From positions 1-63,435 of the forward strand of contig PBDA01000015.1 of assembly GCA_002718345.1 (NCBI GenBank): DNA of 63,435 nt, written 5' to 3'. The position numbers and the translations under genes were made by a program. Below, piece by piece: positions 51,394 to 60,528 of the stretch (within the stretch, counting starts at the first letter, position 1; every line of letters starts with the position of its first letter). The DNA is from Rhodospirillaceae bacterium. Lineage in GTDB: Bacteria; Pseudomonadota; Gammaproteobacteria; Steroidobacterales; Rariloculaceae. The notes under the pieces are model-generated. The model ran no database searches. It saw only the letters and a program-made list of their open reading frames with translations, and had not been told where the DNA came from.

Positions 51394-52815
51394 TCAATTT
51401 TTCCGAATCGCATCAATTACAGCGCTGGTTGATCTTCCAGCCTTATGACTTAAAACCCGTACCTCACCACCATTTTCAATCACAGCCTTACCACCAACTA
51501 TCTCAGCTACCTCATAGTCTCCACCTTTAACCAATACATCTGGCAGGCATTTAGAAATAATTTTTAGTGGTGTCTTTTCAGAAAATGGAACTACCCAGTC
51601 TACGGCCGCCAATCCGGAAAGCACGGCCATCCTATCTTGAAGGTTGTTGATCGGACGCGATTCTCCTTTCAATGTTTTCACTGATTGATCATCATTGATT
51701 GCTACAACTAGTCTGTCGCCAAACGCCTTAGCCTCCTCTAGGTAAGCAACATGTCCTGCATGCAAGATATCGAAGCATCCATTTGTCATAACAATGCGTT
51801 CGCCTCGCATTCTAGCTTCGCTAATTAGCGCCTCTAACTCATTTGCTTCAACAACGCCTCGTCCTCCGGTTCCCTTGCTATGCAATGCTAGGCGCAACTC
51901 AGATGCTGTTACGCTAGAAACACCAATTTTTCGCACTACTAAGCCAGCTCCAAAATTAGCTAACACCGCTGCTGTTTCAAAGTCTCGCCCTCGACCCAAT
52001 CCAACAGCCATCAGGGCAATAAATGTATCCCCAGCACCGGTAACATCAAAAACCTCCCGAGCCTCTGCTGGCTTGGATATAGCTTGCTCTCCTATAGAGA
52101 ACAATGTCATTCCTTTTTCTCCTCTGGTTACGAGCAGGGCTTCCAAATTTAATTGTTCTCTCAGAGCCTCTCCTTTTGCAATGAACTCGTCTTCGCTACC
52201 CCAATGGCCTACCACGGCCTCAAATTCAGTTTGATTTGGCGTCAGAACTGTAGCGTTTTTATAGCGTTTAAAATCAGTCCCTTTAGGATCAACTAATACA
52301 GGGATTTTTTTATCAATACAGGCTTCAATAATATTTTCAACCTGACCAAGAGATCCTTTTCCATAATCAGAAAGTACGACAACATCAGTGTCCGTTAGTA
52401 AGTTGCACGCAAGGTCAGCAAAGACACCTCCTTGGTCTAGGAAACTATCCTCTGAGTCCAAACGTATGAGTTGCTGATTCCTAGATAAAACGCGCAGCTT
52501 ATGAATAGTTGGTGCATTAGAAGATTTAATAAAGTGACACTCAACGTCAGCATCGGCAAGTTGTTCAGATAACACTTGGCCACGATCATCTGCACCAATG
52601 ACAGCAGCCAAATGAGCATGTGCTCCCAACGCTGCAACATTGCAAGCTACATTTGCAGCCCCGCCCGGTCGCTGCTCTGTACCCTGGGTCTTAACTACGG
52701 GAACTGGCGCTTCAGGAGAAATACGTCCGGTATCGCCAAAACGATACTCATCAAGCATAGCATCGCCGGCGACTAAAACACGTAAATCAGAAAAATCGGG
52801 AATATTAAGTGTCAC
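51394..52815 (-). CDS. hldE: Bifunctional heptose 7-phosphate kinase / heptose 1-phosphate adenylyltransferase HldE
   Basis: Two steps of ADP-heptose synthesis for lipopolysaccharide core. The N-terminal PfkB-type kinase domain (about residues 1 to 315) has ISPEAPVPVVK, RPGGAANVACNVAALGA and the active-site TGAGDTFIALMA. The C-terminal nucleotidyltransferase domain has MTNGCFDILHAGHVAYLEEA. A GTG start giving VTLNIPDF matches the E. coli N-terminus MKVTLPEF and has AGG upstream. A start 33 bases further up is possible. Works after GmhA, also in this window. Confidence 0.96.
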   Translation of the reverse strand: MTLNIPDFSDLRVLVAGDAMLDEYRFGDTGRISPEAPVPVVKTQGTEQRPGGAANVACNVAALGAHAHLAAVIGADDRGQVLSEQLADADVECHFIKSSNAPTIHKLRVLSRNQQLIRLDSEDSFLDQGGVFADLACNLLTDTDVVVLSDYGKGSLGQVENIIEACIDKKIPVLVDPKGTDFKRYKNATVLTPNQTEFEAVVGHWGSEDEFIAKGEALREQLNLEALLVTRGEKGMTLFSIGEQAISKPAEAREVFDVTGAGDTFIALMAVGLGRGRDFETAAVLANFGAGLVVRKIGVSSVTASELRLALHSKGTGGRGVVEANELEALISEARMRGERIVMTNGCFDILHAGHVAYLEEAKAFGDRLVVAINDDQSVKTLKGESRPINNLQDRMAVLSGLAAVDWVVPFSEKTPLKIISKCLPDVLVKGGDYEVAEIVGGKAVIENGGEVRVLSHKAGRSTSAVIDAIRKN

Positions 52816-52990
52816 AGACCTACTGGTTCTCAAAACATGAAACACCATTATTCCATGTTTTTCGCTAAGTTTGTTCTAGCATTGATTGGAAAAAAGTCCG
52901 CCTTCAATCAAAATACATTAACCAACAGGCGGACCAAAACGGTTTTATAGAAAATAAGGGTTCTATGCCAACACCTTCAGCGTATCAGTA

Positions 52991-53686
52991 TCAACCACAC
53001 TTAGAGTACCCGCAATTCAAACATGTCAAACAGCCATCCATCATCACACTTGCAGCTGTGTTGCACTTGCCGCAAAGTTGCGCGCCTTCGGGAAATTTAT
53101 CTTTTGCAAATGCATCACGTTGTCCACCGCGTGCTTCGAAATCAGCACGTTTTTCTTCGATCATTTTTTTATGCTCTTCACTCGGCTCTGTCGGAATCAA
53201 AAGGCCAATGTCAGTCAAATGTCGCTCTACGATATGTCCAAGCTCAGCAATAATTGACGGCATAAACTTACCACCAGGCTGCCAATACCCGCCTCTTGGG
53301 TCAAATACAGCCTTTAACTCATCCACCAGAAACGTTACATCTCCACCCTTTCGAAAGACGGCTGACATAATTCGAGTAAGGGCCACTATCCACTGGTAGT
53401 GATCTAGATTTTTTGAGTTAATAAAAATCTCAAATGGCCTTCTTTTTTCGTGTTCTGTCCCTTCATTAAGAATAATATCGTTGATAGTCACATACATGGC
53501 GTGTTCGGAAACTGGGGTTTTAACCTTATAGGTTGACCCTACCAACATTTCTGGACGCTCAAGCTTCTCATGCATCCGAATGACAGTGGCTTCTTCAGGC
53601 GGATAATCAGCACCTTTTTCATTAGATGCTTCGCCTTTATCGACGCTGTAACCGACAATCTTGCCTTCAACCTCAATTCGCGACAT
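52991..53686 (-). CDS. nrdJb: Class II ribonucleotide reductase small half NrdJb
   Basis: A 231-residue protein matching the separate C-terminal half of the B12-dependent reductase, as in Pseudomonas aeruginosa where nrdJa and nrdJb are split and both are needed. It has the TSCPD-like domain (DHYQWIVALTRIMSAVFRKGG) and ends in a cysteine-rich tail with CGKC, CLTCLNCGY and KCG. This tail carries the redox pair that reduces the active site and may bind zinc. It follows nrdJa after 87 bases. Confidence 0.92.
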   Translation of the reverse strand: MSRIEVEGKIVGYSVDKGEASNEKGADYPPEEATVIRMHEKLERPEMLVGSTYKVKTPVSEHAMYVTINDIILNEGTEHEKRRPFEIFINSKNLDHYQWIVALTRIMSAVFRKGGDVTFLVDELKAVFDPRGGYWQPGGKFMPSIIAELGHIVERHLTDIGLLIPTEPSEEHKKMIEEKRADFEARGGQRDAFAKDKFPEGAQLCGKCNTAASVMMDGCLTCLNCGYSKCG

Positions 53687-53713
53687 CTTGATTTTCCTGT
53701 TGTCTATATTTCC

Positions 53714-53749
53714 AAAAGTCCTTTTGACCTGTACAGATGAAGGACTTCC
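53714..53749 (-). repeat. Hairpin between nrdJa and nrdJb
   Basis: The arms AAGTCCTT and AAGGACTT (8 bp, perfect) enclose a 16-base loop in the 87-base spacer. On the minus strand only four T residues end the second arm, followed by GG, so it is at best a leaky terminator. It could set the ratio of the two subunits or stabilise the nrdJa mRNA end. Its role is inferred. Confidence 0.6.
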
Positions 53750-53773
53750 TTAGAAGAAACTGAAACTACTTAG

Positions 53774-55921
53774 CTAAAGCTTTCCGTAATACCCCTCTTT
53801 CAGGGCATCGAAAAGATTCGCTGCTGAATGGATCTCGCCATCATAGGAAATTTCCTGGTCTCCCGTGGCCTCTACCACGGTCCCATCCTCTAATGTAAAT
53901 TTATACGTTGTATTCTTGAGATCCTTTTCTTTGACCAATACCCCCTGAAAGGCCTCCGGATTAAAACGAAATGTTGTACAGCCCTTTAAACCCTTCTCAT
54001 ACGAATAAAGATAAATGTTTTTGAAATCTTCATACGGGTAATCTGTTGGAACGTTTGCTGTCTTAGATATAGATGAATCTATCCATTTTTGGGCTGCGGC
54101 TTGTATATCAACATGCTCTGTTGGCGTAATGTCTTCAGAACTCACAAAATATTCAGGCATTTTTTCTGATGGGTCGGATGAGTCTGGGGTCGCATTTGGA
54201 TTAATCATTTCCCTATAGGCTAGCAACTCAAAAGAGTAAACATCCACCTTCTCTTTAGTCTTTTTGCCCTCAACAATGATGTTTCGAAAATAATGATGTG
54301 CAAAAGATGGCTCTATACCATTACTCGCATTATTTGCCAGTGAAAGCGAAATAGTGCCAGTAGGTGCTATTGAGCTATGGTGGGTAAATCGACAACCCTC
54401 TTGCTCCAGTTGCGTCACAAGCTCCGGCGCAACCTCTGCTATTTTGTTCATGTAACGGCTGTAACGAGCATGCAGGATTCGCCCTGGGATAGTATCTCCT
54501 AAGCTCCACCCATCCTTTTTCATTGCAGGACGTTTGCGAAGCATCTCCTCAGTGACTTCAAACTCTTCTGCAAGAATAGGCGCCGGACCCTTTTCTCGGC
54601 TCAATTCGAGTCCCATTTCCCAGCCTGCCACGGCTAACTCCCTTGCAATATCTTCAGTGAATTCGACTGATTCTGGAGACCCGTAACGGACTCCAAGTAA
54701 AGTGAGAGTGGATCCTAATCCCAAAAATCCCATACCATGACGGCGTTTATGTTGTATCTCATCACGCTGGGTACCCAATGGCAGTCCATTAATATCAACG
54801 ACATTATCCAGCATTCGCGTAAATACCCGAACAACTTCTCGATACTCGTCCCAATCGAAACGTGCGTCTTCAGTAAATGGATCAATAACGAACTTTGTGA
54901 GATTTACAGAACCTAGTAAACATGCGCCATAAGGGGGTAGTGGTTGCTCACCGCACGGGTTAGTTGCTCTTATATTTTCACACCACCAGTTATTATTAAA
55001 CTCATTAACCCTATCAATCAGTACGAAACCTGGCTCAGCGAAATCATATGTAGAAGACATAATAACGTCCCACATTCTCCTAGCTGGAACCGTCTTATAG
55101 ATTCTACAAGCGACTAGTCCTTCTGCGTTATGAACGTAATCATCCTTTACTGCCCAGTCTCTCCAGACCACCTTGGCAGGATCATTTAAATCAAGCCCAT
55201 CCTCATTTGCTTCTTTCTCAGTAACAGGAAAAACCAAGGGCCATGGCTGATCGTCCTTGACTGCTTGCATAAACTCATCAGTGATTAACAAAGATAGGTT
55301 GAATTGCCGAAGACGACCATCCTCACGTTTAGCACGAATAAACTCCATAGTATCGGCATGACCAACATCAAATGTTCCCATCTGGGCGCCCCTGCGTCCT
55401 CCCGCCGAGGATACCGTGAAACACATTTTGTCGTAGATATCCATAAAAGAAAGTGGACCCGATGTGTGTGCACCAGCACCTGAAACGTAAGCGCCTCGAG
55501 GCCTCAGGGTTGAAAATTCATATCCTATACCGCAGCCAGCTTTTAGTGTCAGCCCAGCCTCATGGACCTTGTCTAAAATTTCATGCATAGAGTCTTGGAT
55601 GGTGCCTGAAACAGTGCAATTTATAGTCGAAGTAGCTGGCTTATGTGTTCCGGCACCCGCATTAGACATAATACGGCCCGCAGGAATTGCTCCCCTCTGT
55701 AGTGCCCACACAAAACGTTCATACCAATAATCCCGTCGGGCCTCATCCTCAACATCAGCTAGCGCCGTAGCTATTCGCTGGTATGTTCCCTGTATATTTT
55801 CATCAATAGGGTCACCAGTTTTGCTTTGTAGCCTATATTTTGTACTCCAGATACTCAGTGACGCTTCCTGTAATGGAATATCGTTGACTTTAGCCGCATT
55901 CAACTCAATCGCCGACTTCAT
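53774..55921 (-). CDS. nrdJa: Adenosylcobalamin-dependent ribonucleotide reductase large half NrdJa
   Basis: Reduces ribonucleotides to deoxyribonucleotides using a thiyl radical made from coenzyme B12, with or without oxygen. The 715 residues carry the first redox Cys in STINCTVSGT, the radical-site Cys and Glu in ATNPCGEQPL, the other redox Cys in YGACLLGSVNL and the substrate loop HHSSIAPTGTISL. The C-terminal redox tail is absent here and is supplied by NrdJb. The organism therefore needs cobalamin. GGAGGAGG lies rather far (about 12 bases) before the ATG. Confidence 0.96.
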   Translation of the reverse strand: MKSAIELNAAKVNDIPLQEASLSIWSTKYRLQSKTGDPIDENIQGTYQRIATALADVEDEARRDYWYERFVWALQRGAIPAGRIMSNAGAGTHKPATSTINCTVSGTIQDSMHEILDKVHEAGLTLKAGCGIGYEFSTLRPRGAYVSGAGAHTSGPLSFMDIYDKMCFTVSSAGGRRGAQMGTFDVGHADTMEFIRAKREDGRLRQFNLSLLITDEFMQAVKDDQPWPLVFPVTEKEANEDGLDLNDPAKVVWRDWAVKDDYVHNAEGLVACRIYKTVPARRMWDVIMSSTYDFAEPGFVLIDRVNEFNNNWWCENIRATNPCGEQPLPPYGACLLGSVNLTKFVIDPFTEDARFDWDEYREVVRVFTRMLDNVVDINGLPLGTQRDEIQHKRRHGMGFLGLGSTLTLLGVRYGSPESVEFTEDIARELAVAGWEMGLELSREKGPAPILAEEFEVTEEMLRKRPAMKKDGWSLGDTIPGRILHARYSRYMNKIAEVAPELVTQLEQEGCRFTHHSSIAPTGTISLSLANNASNGIEPSFAHHYFRNIIVEGKKTKEKVDVYSFELLAYREMINPNATPDSSDPSEKMPEYFVSSEDITPTEHVDIQAAAQKWIDSSISKTANVPTDYPYEDFKNIYLYSYEKGLKGCTTFRFNPEAFQGVLVKEKDLKNTTYKFTLEDGTVVEATGDQEISYDGEIHSAANLFDALKEGYYGKL

Positions 55922-56043
55922 GAGAGCACTATCCTCCTCCCTAATTTATCTTGAGCAAAAGCTCCCGTTGGGCCAGTGTAAATCCAGCCCTATTAATTTT
56001 CTGCGAAATCCTTTGGCACAAGATGTTGTACCCAACGATCCGT

Positions 56044-56072
56044 AGATTAGGCTTCTATGGTCGCTGTGTCAA
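56044..56072 (-). promoter_or_regulatory. Candidate nrdJa promoter
   Basis: On the minus strand TTGACA (56067-56072) and TAATCT (56044-56049) are 17 bases apart. The -35 is perfect; the -10 matches only three of six. It would give a leader of about 115 bases. No cobalamin riboswitch motif was seen in that leader. Confidence 0.42.
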
Positions 56073-56193
56073 GCTTCCAGTATAAATTTATAATGTAGTG
56101 TTTTTTTATAAATAACAAACATTTACAGTTTTTTTGTAAAATTTCATTGAAATATTTTTTTTTATCTGAAAAAAATTTTTTCTAATAAGACAA

Positions 56194-56209
56194 TCACAAC
56201 ATATTGTGT
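56194..56209. promoter_or_regulatory. NrdR box candidate upstream of nrdJa
   Basis: The 16-mer TCACAACATATTGTGT matches the NrdR consensus ACACWATATATWGTGT at 14 of 16 positions. NrdR is the ATP/dATP-sensing repressor of ribonucleotide reductase genes. Boxes usually come in pairs about 31 bases apart; no good partner lies at that distance. A weaker half-match is at 56086-56101. It sits about 270 bases before nrdJa, rather far from the promoter proposed here. Confidence 0.5.
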
Positions 56210-56707
56210 TTGGATATATTCAGGTAACCCCCTGACAATTAACATGATATCCACAGAACCTCTTGTATATGTGCCACATAAAATACTGATTCAGAAGCTT
56301 GAAATTTCATAGTCAAACCCCATTCCATAATTAATTAAAGGCTTCTAAATCGATGATTAGGTTATCAAGGAGAAATACAAAGAACAGAGAGGGGCAGCGG
56401 AAAGTTTGAACGAAATTTTAGCCTTCCAGAAACAGCGGACCCAATAGTGTCACTTCCATCTACAAAAATGGTGTCCTGAAAATTACTATATCTAAAAAAA
56501 ACATCGTGCCAAAACGAATCAAGATTAAAGTCAGCTAATTTAATTTTATAGTAGTAAACTTAGAGGGCAGTTAATAAATACTACTAGAACCATATTTACT
56601 CGTATGCCTATTCAAATTCAGAACTCTTTTTTTTGCGACCATAATCTTGGCTGATGCATCCCAGAAGATTGACTAGTTTAAAAATAACCGATAGGGGAAT
56701 TTAACAA

Positions 56708-58111
56708 GTGAACGCTCTCAGGTCTTTTAATAAATCTTATCTTAAACAGTTAATGTTTAACTTTGGGTTAATTGTTTTTGTTGCGCTTAGTTCCCTAAAG
56801 TCACAAGCACAAATGCTTCCACAACAAGTGGGGGATCAAGAGATGCCCAGTCTAGCCCCTATAATAGATCAAGTTGCTCCAGCTGTAGTCAACATCTCTG
56901 TTCAAGGAAGTGTGGAAGTAAATAATCAATTATCACAAGACCCATTCTTCCGCCGTTTTCTTCCACCAGATACAAGACGTGAAGTACAAAGTGCAGGTTC
57001 TGGAGTTATTGTAGATGCCGAAAATGGATATATTCTGACTAATCATCACGTTATTGAAAATGCGGATGAAATTACGGTTGCTTTGATTGATGAACGCACG
57101 TTAGATGCGACCGTAGTTGGTTCAGATTCTGGCTCTGATATAGCTGTTCTTAAAGTAGAGCCAGATGATCTTCTAGAAATGCCGCTGGGAAATTCTGATG
57201 GACTCCGCGTAGGCGACTTTGTGGTTGCAATAGGCAACCCATTTAGACTCCGCCATACAGTAACATCAGGCATTGTAAGCGGCCTTGGTCGAACCGGAAT
57301 AAATCCGGAAGGTTACGAAGACTTTATACAAACAGATGCCTCTATAAACCCAGGAAATTCAGGTGGAGCGTTAGTGAATTTGAAAGGTGAACTGGTCGGT
57401 GTCAACTCTGCAATATTTTCAAGAACTGGCGGGAACATTGGGATAGGTTTTGCAATCCCAGTTAATATGGCTCGAAGCGTAATGGATCAGCTCGTTGCAT
57501 ATGGTGCTGTTCGGCGTGGTCTGTTAGGAGTCAGTATCGCAACAGTGACCCCTGATATAGCTGAAAGCTATGATTTAGAAGATACATCCGGCGCTTTAGT
57601 GACAGCTGTTGGTTCTGGCTCAGCAGCAGAAGCAGCTGGACTCGCAATAGGAGATGTAATCATAGGAGTTGATGGCCAATCAATAGAAGATCCAAGTTCT
57701 TTACGTAACGCGATTGGGCTTATGAGACCTGGAGATGCGGTAATAGTTAGTTATGTTCGTGAAGGAAATGTAAACACAGCATCAGCTACTTTGGGAGAAC
57801 TTCAAGCTGCTGCGGTTCAAACGGAATCAGAACGCCTTTCTCAAGTTGATCCAGTTTTCGAAGGGGCTGTCTTTGAAACTAATGGCCAAACACGGACAAA
57901 CTTTAATGGAGTAACTGGAATATTGGCAGTCCAAGTTGAGCAGGGCAGCTCTGCTTTTCTTAGAGGGCTAAGAACAGGAGATATCATCACGCATATTAAT
58001 CGGCAAAGAGTAGAAACCGTAAGCGCTGCTAGCGACATAATAGAGGACGCTCGTTCGATAATATTACAGGTATCAAGAGATAATCGAGGCGTACTCATAC
58101 TCATGCGTTAA
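56708..58111 (+). CDS. mucD: Periplasmic serine protease, DegP/DegQ/MucD type
   Basis: HtrA-family protease and chaperone of the periplasm. A signal peptide (cut near KSQAQ) is followed by the trypsin-like domain with His in ILTNHHVIENA, Asp in SGSDIAVLKVE and Ser in NPGNSGGALVN, then two PDZ domains from about residues 270 and 370. The 467 residues and two PDZ domains separate it from the DegS-like protein at 24302. It begins with GTG, with AGGGGA about 9 bases upstream. It is monocistronic by context. Confidence 0.94.
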   Translation: MNALRSFNKSYLKQLMFNFGLIVFVALSSLKSQAQMLPQQVGDQEMPSLAPIIDQVAPAVVNISVQGSVEVNNQLSQDPFFRRFLPPDTRREVQSAGSGVIVDAENGYILTNHHVIENADEITVALIDERTLDATVVGSDSGSDIAVLKVEPDDLLEMPLGNSDGLRVGDFVVAIGNPFRLRHTVTSGIVSGLGRTGINPEGYEDFIQTDASINPGNSGGALVNLKGELVGVNSAIFSRTGGNIGIGFAIPVNMARSVMDQLVAYGAVRRGLLGVSIATVTPDIAESYDLEDTSGALVTAVGSGSAAEAAGLAIGDVIIGVDGQSIEDPSSLRNAIGLMRPGDAVIVSYVREGNVNTASATLGELQAAAVQTESERLSQVDPVFEGAVFETNGQTRTNFNGVTGILAVQVEQGSSAFLRGLRTGDIITHINRQRVETVSAASDIIEDARSIILQVSRDNRGVLILMR

Positions 58112-58175
58112 AAATGCTTTTAACTTTTGTTAATTTAATAGCACCATTGACAAGTAATTCGAGTAGGATAAAAAA

Positions 58176-59228
58176 CTACTTAGTCGCGTTCTCTGTCCAT
58201 ATGTGCATTTTGCTTCTTCTGCCTTCGAAGCTCAGTGAGGCTAGCGCTTCTATCTCATTGTAAAAAGATTCAAGTCCTTGAGTATCAAGAACCCATTTTA
58301 ACCCAGGCAACCATTGCCTATAAGTTGCAACAGTTGCTAGATGCGCATTATTTAGATCACGATCAAACCAGTTATCATAATCAGTAACTCCTTCCCAAGT
58401 TTGCTTAAGCTCCTCATACTCTTGTCTCATCAAATCAAAAGCAGCTTCCTTAGACTTTCGTCTCTCCTCGTCAGATATATTACGTGAATAAATCTCGCTC
58501 AGTCGTGCCCTTTGAGAAAGGACTAATTTGCTAAAATCCGTGCTCCTTTTAATTTGCTCACTGTAACGTGTTATTTCTTCATCATCTCCAACACTTGCCA
58601 ACCATAGTGCTGTTCCATACTCCTCTATTGCGGTTGCAAATGCCTCATTAAGCTCACTATCACCTTTTATATAAAATTTCTGGTGCGCTAACTCATGAAA
58701 AACTATTGAAACTCCACGTTGTTCGCCAAAATCAACCATGGTGTTGAGTATTGGGTCATCAAACATACCAAGGGTAGAATAAGCAATTGCACCCACCACA
58801 GTTGTATCCATGCCCCCCTCACTGAGACTTTTAGAGAAGCGAATAGCTGATGATTCGTTAAAATAACCTCTATAACTTACACACCCAACAAACAAAAAAC
58901 ACCAAGTTTCAGGGTCTACTGAGAATTCTTCTGCTGCTACTACATTCCAAACAACAAAAGTTCGTTCAAGATCGACATAGGTACGATAACTTCCATTATC
59001 TTTCAGGGAGAGCCTCTCCGAGGCAAATATTTTAGCTTCAATAATTTGTTTTATTGCATCTCTAGTGACTTTACTCGTCTTTGCATTATCAATAATTTTC
59101 TCTACTGATACTTGATTTCGCATAAGCTCTAGATGGCCATCAACAGCTTGCCAATAATAGGGAAATGAACACCCCGAAATCAGCGGACTAATAAAAACCA
59201 AAAAAAACTGAATACGATTTGTTTTCAC
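58176..59228 (-). CDS. Predicted zinc aminopeptidase lipoprotein (COG4324-like)
   Basis: A 350-residue protein with a lipoprotein signal (lipobox LISGC) and a zinc-binding motif HELAHQ, with a downstream Glu in LNEAFATAIEEYG as third ligand, the gluzincin plan. The N-terminal YYWQAVDGHLELM is typical of the family annotated as putative aminopeptidase. It would be anchored in the envelope facing the periplasm. The substrate is unknown. It ends 64 bases from the convergent DegP-type gene, and its start is 43 bases from divergent cca. Confidence 0.85.
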   Translation of the reverse strand: MKTNRIQFFLVFISPLISGCSFPYYWQAVDGHLELMRNQVSVEKIIDNAKTSKVTRDAIKQIIEAKIFASERLSLKDNGSYRTYVDLERTFVVWNVVAAEEFSVDPETWCFLFVGCVSYRGYFNESSAIRFSKSLSEGGMDTTVVGAIAYSTLGMFDDPILNTMVDFGEQRGVSIVFHELAHQKFYIKGDSELNEAFATAIEEYGTALWLASVGDDEEITRYSEQIKRSTDFSKLVLSQRARLSEIYSRNISDEERRKSKEAAFDLMRQEYEELKQTWEGVTDYDNWFDRDLNNAHLATVATYRQWLPGLKWVLDTQGLESFYNEIEALASLSFEGRRSKMHIWTENATK

Positions 59229-59271
59229 AATTAAAACATACCATGGGTATAGGCTGCGGTATCATTATTCC

Positions 59272-60507
59272 ATGGAAATATTTGAAGTCGGTGGTGCCAT
59301 TAGAGATGAGCTGCTCAAGCAGGAGGTGCGAGAGCGGGATTGGGTAGTGGTTGGAGCTACTGCCGAAGACTTAATATCTCAAGGCTTTAAGCCTGTCGGT
59401 AAAGATTTCCCGGTTTTTCTGCACCCCAAAACAAGAGAAGAGTATGCCCTAGCTCGAACTGAAAAAAAGGTTGGCCCCGGATATCACGGGTTTAGCTTTA
59501 ACACTTCTTCAAAAGTGACACTGGAAGAAGATTTGGGTCGCCGAGACTTAACAATCAACTCCATGGCTCGGGACTCACAAGGCAATATCATTGATCCATA
59601 CGGTGGACAAACTGATCTAGAAAATCGTTGGCTTCGTCATATTTCACCAGCTTTTGCGGAAGACCCCCTTCGTGTTCTCCGCGTTGCACGCTTCGCTGCA
59701 CGTTACAAAAATAATGGATTTAAAGTTGCACAGGAAACTAAGGAGTTGATGGCTAAAATTGTCTCTACAGGAGAAATAGATTCATTAAACACAGATCGAG
59801 TTTGGCTAGAAACTGAAAAAGCTCTGTCTGGGCCATCGCCGGAAATCTACTTTGAAGTATTACGAAATTGTGGCGCACTTGGAGTTTTATTTCCTGAAAT
59901 AAATTCCTTATTCGGAGTACCACAGCCGAAGAAGTGGCACCCAGAAATAGACACGGGCATTCATACACTCATGGCTCTGGATATTGCAGGGCGTATTACA
60001 AAGAGCGCCTCAGTGAGATTTGCTGTACTTACACACGATCTAGGAAAAGCAACTACGCCAAAGAAAATTTGGCCAAGCCATCATGGGCATGAACAAAGAT
60101 CTATTGAAATACTCAAATCCTTCTGTAAGCGTTTCCCAATACCAAGACGCTACCGTAAGTTAGCAACTAGTGTTGCATTGCACCATGGCCTAGCTCATAG
60201 AGTCCATAAACTTAAAGCAAAAACCATTTATAAACTTATTGAAGACCTAGACGGAATAAGGCGCCCAAAAGGTTTTGAAGATTTCATTCTTGCTTGCGAA
60301 GCTGATGCACGTGGTCGTTCTGGGTTCGAGAGCACTCAATATCCCCAAGGCGATTTACTCCGAAAAGCACTAACTGCCGTTGTTAAGGTCCACACAAAAG
60401 ACTTAGACGAGATAAATGAAGGTCCTCTATTGGGTGAAAAATTAAAGAATAAACGTATCGAAGCAATTCGAGATGAAGTAATAAATACCCAAAACATAGC
60501 AGAATAA
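59272..60507 (+). CDS. cca: CCA tRNA nucleotidyltransferase with HD domain
   Basis: Adds or repairs the 3' CCA of tRNAs. The N-terminal nucleotidyltransferase domain has EVGGAIRDELLKQEVRERDW with the DW metal site, DLGRRDLTINSMARD, and the tRNA-binding neck DPLRVLRVARFAARY. The C-terminal HD phosphohydrolase domain has LTHDLGKATTP and HHGHEQRS. Length 411 and the sequence RTEKKVGPGYHGF match E. coli Cca closely, so this is the gammaproteobacterial multifunctional form. Confidence 0.97.
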   Translation: MEIFEVGGAIRDELLKQEVRERDWVVVGATAEDLISQGFKPVGKDFPVFLHPKTREEYALARTEKKVGPGYHGFSFNTSSKVTLEEDLGRRDLTINSMARDSQGNIIDPYGGQTDLENRWLRHISPAFAEDPLRVLRVARFAARYKNNGFKVAQETKELMAKIVSTGEIDSLNTDRVWLETEKALSGPSPEIYFEVLRNCGALGVLFPEINSLFGVPQPKKWHPEIDTGIHTLMALDIAGRITKSASVRFAVLTHDLGKATTPKKIWPSHHGHEQRSIEILKSFCKRFPIPRRYRKLATSVALHHGLAHRVHKLKAKTIYKLIEDLDGIRRPKGFEDFILACEADARGRSGFESTQYPQGDLLRKALTAVVKVHTKDLDEINEGPLLGEKLKNKRIEAIRDEVINTQNIAE

Positions 60508-60528
60508 AAATTCAATTAACGCAAAAAA

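Larger units (their letters stand above)
55922..56707. other. 786-base AT-rich non-coding region between nrdJa and the DegP-like gene
   Basis: No convincing gene is seen. It holds a candidate promoter and leader for nrdJa, an NrdR-box-like palindrome, long T and A runs around 56101-56185, and a short plus-strand promoter/terminator pair. The right-hand 370 bases upstream of the protease gene show no recognisable element. Confidence 0.7.

Noticed and set aside
55922-56100. Cobalamin riboswitch before the B12-dependent reductase
   Set aside because: No B12-box-like element or multi-stem structure was found in the leader.
56621-56649. Sigma-E type promoter for the DegP-like gene (GAACTC and TCTTG)
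   Set aside because: Spacing of 18 bases and a poor -10 do not fit the known sigma-E pattern.
58113-58140. Terminator after the DegP-like gene (TTAAC/GTTAA stem)
   Set aside because: Five AT-rich base pairs and a mixed tail are too weak to call.
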